From the NCBI GenBank assembly GCA_021781285.1, contig JAJXXD010000150.1, positions 1-9,693 of the forward strand: DNA of 9,693 nucleotides. The letters run 5' to 3'. The notes under the pieces are model-generated. The model made no database searches. It was given only the letters and a program-made list of their open reading frames with translations, and was not told where the DNA came from. Shown here piece by piece: positions 7,420 to 9,693 of the stretch. This stretch comes from a bacterium. Its GTDB lineage: Bacteria > SZUA-79 > Acidulodesulfobacterales > Acidulodesulfobacteraceae. The position numbers and the translations under genes are program-made. Positions within the stretch are counted from its first letter, which is position 1, and each line of letters begins with the position of its first letter.

Positions 7420-8528
7420 TGAATATTATAATTGCAGGCGGCGGAACCGGCGGACATTTGTTTCCGGGCATTGCGGTTTATGAAAAATTAAAAAGTTTAG
7501 GCGGCGGGATAAAAGTTTATTTCATAGGTACGGAAAGAGGCATAGAAAATAAGATTAAAGACGAATACGGTTTTGAATTATTTACAATAAACGTTAAGGG
7601 ATTTTCCGGGAAAAGTTTTATGAATAAACTAAATTCTTTAATAGGGTTGTTTAACGCGGCAAAAAAGGTAAATTCTATTTACCGCAATATAAAACCGGAT
7701 TATGTTCTTGGATTGGGAGGATATATCTCTCTCGTTCCGCTTATCATGGCAAGATTAAAAAAGATAGAATGCGGAGTTATGGAGCAGAATGTGATGCCCG
7801 GACTTTCCAATAAAATACTGGCGTTTTTAGGAATAACCGTTTTTGCCTCTTTTGAAGAAACAAAAAAATATTTGCGGTCTTCCCGCGTCATAGCAACCGG
7901 AAATCCCGTCAGGGAAAAAATATTTAAATTAGCAGTATCGGAATCGACCAAAAAAAATGAATTTACAAATAAAAAAAATTTAAGCATATTTGTTTTCGGA
8001 GGTTCTCAGGGCGCCTCATCTCTTAATAACGCCGTTATGAATATGCTGTCCCGGCTTGACGAAGAAATATCGGGCAATATAACCGTATATCATCAAACAG
8101 GAGAACGAGATTTAGAAAAAGTAGAAAATTTTTATAAGAGCGCCAAAATAAGCAAATACGAAGTTTTTTCATTTACCGATATTATAGAACATTATTATTT
8201 ATCAAGCGACGTTGTTATATGCAGGGCAGGAGCAGGGACATTATCGGAACTGATTTTATTGCGTAAGCCTGCTATTTTGGTGCCGTACCCTTTTGCGGCA
8301 AAAAATCATCAGGAAAAAAACGCTTCAGTGTTTTCAAGTAAAGGGTGTTTTAATATGCTCAAGGATAACGAAAATCTTTCGAAAGAATTATTACAAACAA
8401 TTTGTAAAATATTCTATAATAGAGATTTGTTAAAATATATGTATGAAAATTTAAAAATGTTTGCCGTTAAAGATTCTGCTTTAGAAATAGCAGGCATAAT
8501 ATTAAATAATAACATAAAAAAAGGGTAA
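7419..8528 (+). CDS. murG: UDP-GlcNAc:undecaprenyl-PP-MurNAc-pentapeptide GlcNAc transferase MurG
   Basis: Peripheral inner-membrane GT28/GT-B glycosyltransferase that adds GlcNAc to lipid I, making lipid II for FtsW. At 369 residues it has the family's normal length. N-terminal domain: the Gly-rich loop GGGTGGHLFP (7-16), IGTERGIE (36-43), LGLGGYISLVP (97-107) and EQNVMPGLSNK (122-132). C-terminal UDP-GlcNAc domain: GNPVR (161-165), FGGSQGASSLN (193-203), HQTGERD (225-231), RAGAGTLSEL (269-278), ILVPYPFAAKNHQEKNA (286-302), with E277 in the nucleotide-contacting region. EQNVMPG is a mild variant of the usual HEQNAxPG: Met takes the place of the preceding His. The start shares one base with the ftsW stop (TAATG), with AAGGGG at 7402-7407 upstream. 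Confidence 0.98.
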   Translation: MNIIIAGGGTGGHLFPGIAVYEKLKSLGGGIKVYFIGTERGIENKIKDEYGFELFTINVKGFSGKSFMNKLNSLIGLFNAAKKVNSIYRNIKPDYVLGLGGYISLVPLIMARLKKIECGVMEQNVMPGLSNKILAFLGITVFASFEETKKYLRSSRVIATGNPVREKIFKLAVSESTKKNEFTNKKNLSIFVFGGSQGASSLNNAVMNMLSRLDEEISGNITVYHQTGERDLEKVENFYKSAKISKYEVFSFTDIIEHYYLSSDVVICRAGAGTLSELILLRKPAILVPYPFAAKNHQEKNASVFSSKGCFNMLKDNENLSKELLQTICKIFYNRDLLKYMYENLKMFAVKDSALEIAGIILNNNIKKG

Positions 8529-8533
8529 AGGAG
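8528..8533 (+). promoter_or_regulatory. Strong Shine-Dalgarno site of murC
   Basis: AAGGAG begins on the last base of the murG stop codon and ends 7 bases before the murC ATG at 8541. It is the best anti-SD match at any start in the window, so murC is probably translated independently of murG rather than only by coupling. Confidence 0.85.
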
Positions 8534-8540
8534 CGCAATA

Positions 8541-9693
8541 ATGAAAATCGGCGTCAAAAAGATTCATCTTATCGGCATCGGAGGTTCAGGCATGAGCGGC
8601 ATAGCGGAGGTTCTCATTAATTCCGGCTATTCCGTGACCGGTTCAGATATAGAATACAGTCAGACAATAGAAAAAATCGAATCTATCGGCGGCAGGGTTT
8701 TCATCGGACACAGTTCCGAAAATATTAAAGAGGCGGAGGTCGTAGTTTATTCTACGGCTATTAGGGAAGATAATTTGGAGCTTATGGAAGCTCGAAGCAA
8801 AAAACTTACGGTACTAAGGCGCGCGGAGATGCTTTCCGAACTGCTTTCCTTAAAAAAAGGCATTGCTATTGCCGGTTCCCACGGCAAGACGACCACTACG
8901 TCCATGATATCTTCCATACTTGGAGAAGCGGGGGTTGACCCCACCTTTGTCGTGGGCGGAAAGGTTTTCGGATTAGGCATGCATTCAAAGGTCGGCAAGG
9001 GAGATTATATGGTCGTAGAGGCGGATGAAAGCGACGGCTCTTTTTTAAAGCTTAAGCCAGATTATTGCGTCGTTACGAATGTCGATTACGAGCATTTGTG
9101 TTATTACGGGAACATAGAAAATTTAAAAAAATCGTTTATAGATTTTATAAATAATATTCCTTTTTTCGGCTTTGCGGTTTTATGCGCGGACAATCCTATA
9201 TTAAGCTCTCTTTTCCCGGAAATAAACAAAAAATATTTTACCTACGGCATAGAACAAAAGGCGGATTATTATGCCTTAAATATAGCGTTAGAAAAAAATT
9301 CTTCTATATTTGACGCATATGCCGGCGAAAAATTAATAGGAAAATTCAATTTATCGGTTCCGGGGATGCACAATGTCCTGAATGCTCTTTCTGCTATCGT
9401 TACCGCTAAAGAGTTGGGGATAAAAACGGAATTTATTCAAAAAGCCCTTAAAGATTTTCACGGCGTAGAAAGAAGATTCCAAATTAAAAAATCTAACGAC
9501 AGGCTCATAGTGGTGGACGATTATGCGCATCATCCGGTCGAAATAGCGGCTACCCTTAAAGCCGCTAAAAACTGGAACAGGCAGATAATCGCCGTTTTTC
9601 AACCCCACAGATATTCAAGAATGAAAGATTTAATGGACGATTTCGTAAATTCTCTTAAACTTGCCGATTTCGTTATAATAACGGATGTTTATT
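8541..9693 (+). CDS. murC: UDP-MurNAc:L-alanine ligase MurC, 3'-truncated by window edge
   Basis: Cytoplasmic ATP-dependent ligase that attaches L-Ala, the first stem-peptide residue, to UDP-MurNAc. I translated 384 codons with no stop; the frame runs off the window, so most of the protein (usually about 450-480 residues) is visible. Motifs: N-terminal Rossmann loop GIGGSGMSGIAEVL (12-25), GSD (34-36), STAI (71-74), P-loop GSHGKTTTTSM (112-122), EADESDGSFL (160-169), TNVDYEHL (179-186), PGMHNVLNALSAI (274-286), FHGVERRFQ (306-314), DDYAHHPVEI (326-335) and FQPHRYSR (353-360). The DYAHHP and FQPHRYSR pair separates MurC from other Mur ligases. Residue 187 is Cys where family members usually have Asp (HLCYY instead of HxDxY). 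The start has an excellent AAGGAG Shine-Dalgarno at 8528-8533, and the 12-base gap from murG is the largest in the window. Confidence 0.97.
   Translation, partial: MKIGVKKIHLIGIGGSGMSGIAEVLINSGYSVTGSDIEYSQTIEKIESIGGRVFIGHSSENIKEAEVVVYSTAIREDNLELMEARSKKLTVLRRAEMLSELLSLKKGIAIAGSHGKTTTTSMISSILGEAGVDPTFVVGGKVFGLGMHSKVGKGDYMVVEADESDGSFLKLKPDYCVVTNVDYEHLCYYGNIENLKKSFIDFINNIPFFGFAVLCADNPILSSLFPEINKKYFTYGIEQKADYYALNIALEKNSSIFDAYAGEKLIGKFNLSVPGMHNVLNALSAIVTAKELGIKTEFIQKALKDFHGVERRFQIKKSNDRLIVVDDYAHHPVEIAATLKAAKNWNRQIIAVFQPHRYSRMKDLMDDFVNSLKLADFVIITDVY

Noticed and set aside
125..9608. Several open frames on the opposite strand (for example 2307-2672, 2868-3218, 7700-7987, 9351-9608) and a second + frame at 1224-1409
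   Set aside because: All lie inside or across genes that are firmly identified by family motifs. They show no recognisable domain and read as shadow frames.
1..9693. A hidden new system, mobile element, riboswitch or CRISPR in the window
   Set aside because: Coding genes of the standard dcw cluster fill nearly every base, intergenic spaces are at most 12 bases, and no direct-repeat array or insertion boundary is visible.

Overview
The window is one uninterrupted stretch of a division and cell wall (dcw) cluster, all on the + strand, in the order ftsI (3' part) - murE - murF - mraY - murD - ftsW - murG - murC (5' part). Both end genes are cut by the window edges. Only about 31 bases lie between genes, there is no gap longer than 12 bases, and I see no terminator, tRNA, mobile element or CRISPR. 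The genes look like part of one long transcript whose promoter lies upstream of the window.

The DNA is A+T-rich, with strong use of AAA, ATA, TTA and ATT codons. All seven visible gene starts are ATG. The MurE ligase carries the DNPR signature for meso-diaminopimelate, which fits a Gram-negative type of peptidoglycan. The FtsI protein ends in a single PASTA domain, as in deltaproteobacterial-type and Firmicute class B PBPs. The gene order and proteins together suggest a low-GC, probably uncultured bacterium of the deltaproteobacterial grade. That placement is inference; no taxonomic marker is present.

Layout: 2-784 is the C-terminal part of the septal transpeptidase FtsI. 791-2347 is murE, 2353-3831 murF, 3840-4895 mraY and 4895-6292 murD. 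6289-7419 is ftsW, 7419-8528 murG and 8541 onward murC. Junctions are +6, +5, +8, -1, -4, -1 and +12 bases. Translational coupling is therefore likely at mraY/murD, murD/ftsW and ftsW/murG.

The products form a near-complete pathway. MurC, MurD, MurE and MurF add L-Ala, D-Glu, meso-DAP and D-Ala-D-Ala in turn to UDP-MurNAc in the cytoplasm. MraY then moves the product onto undecaprenyl phosphate (lipid I), and MurG adds GlcNAc (lipid II). FtsW polymerises lipid II at the septum and FtsI cross-links it.

Nothing here is a new system: this is a conserved housekeeping operon. The observation most worth a second look is a perfect 28-bp palindrome inside murD (5520-5547), which coding constraint alone does not readily explain. 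Smaller points are the murD start correction, several changed motif residues in MurF and MurC, and a patchy use of Shine-Dalgarno sites.
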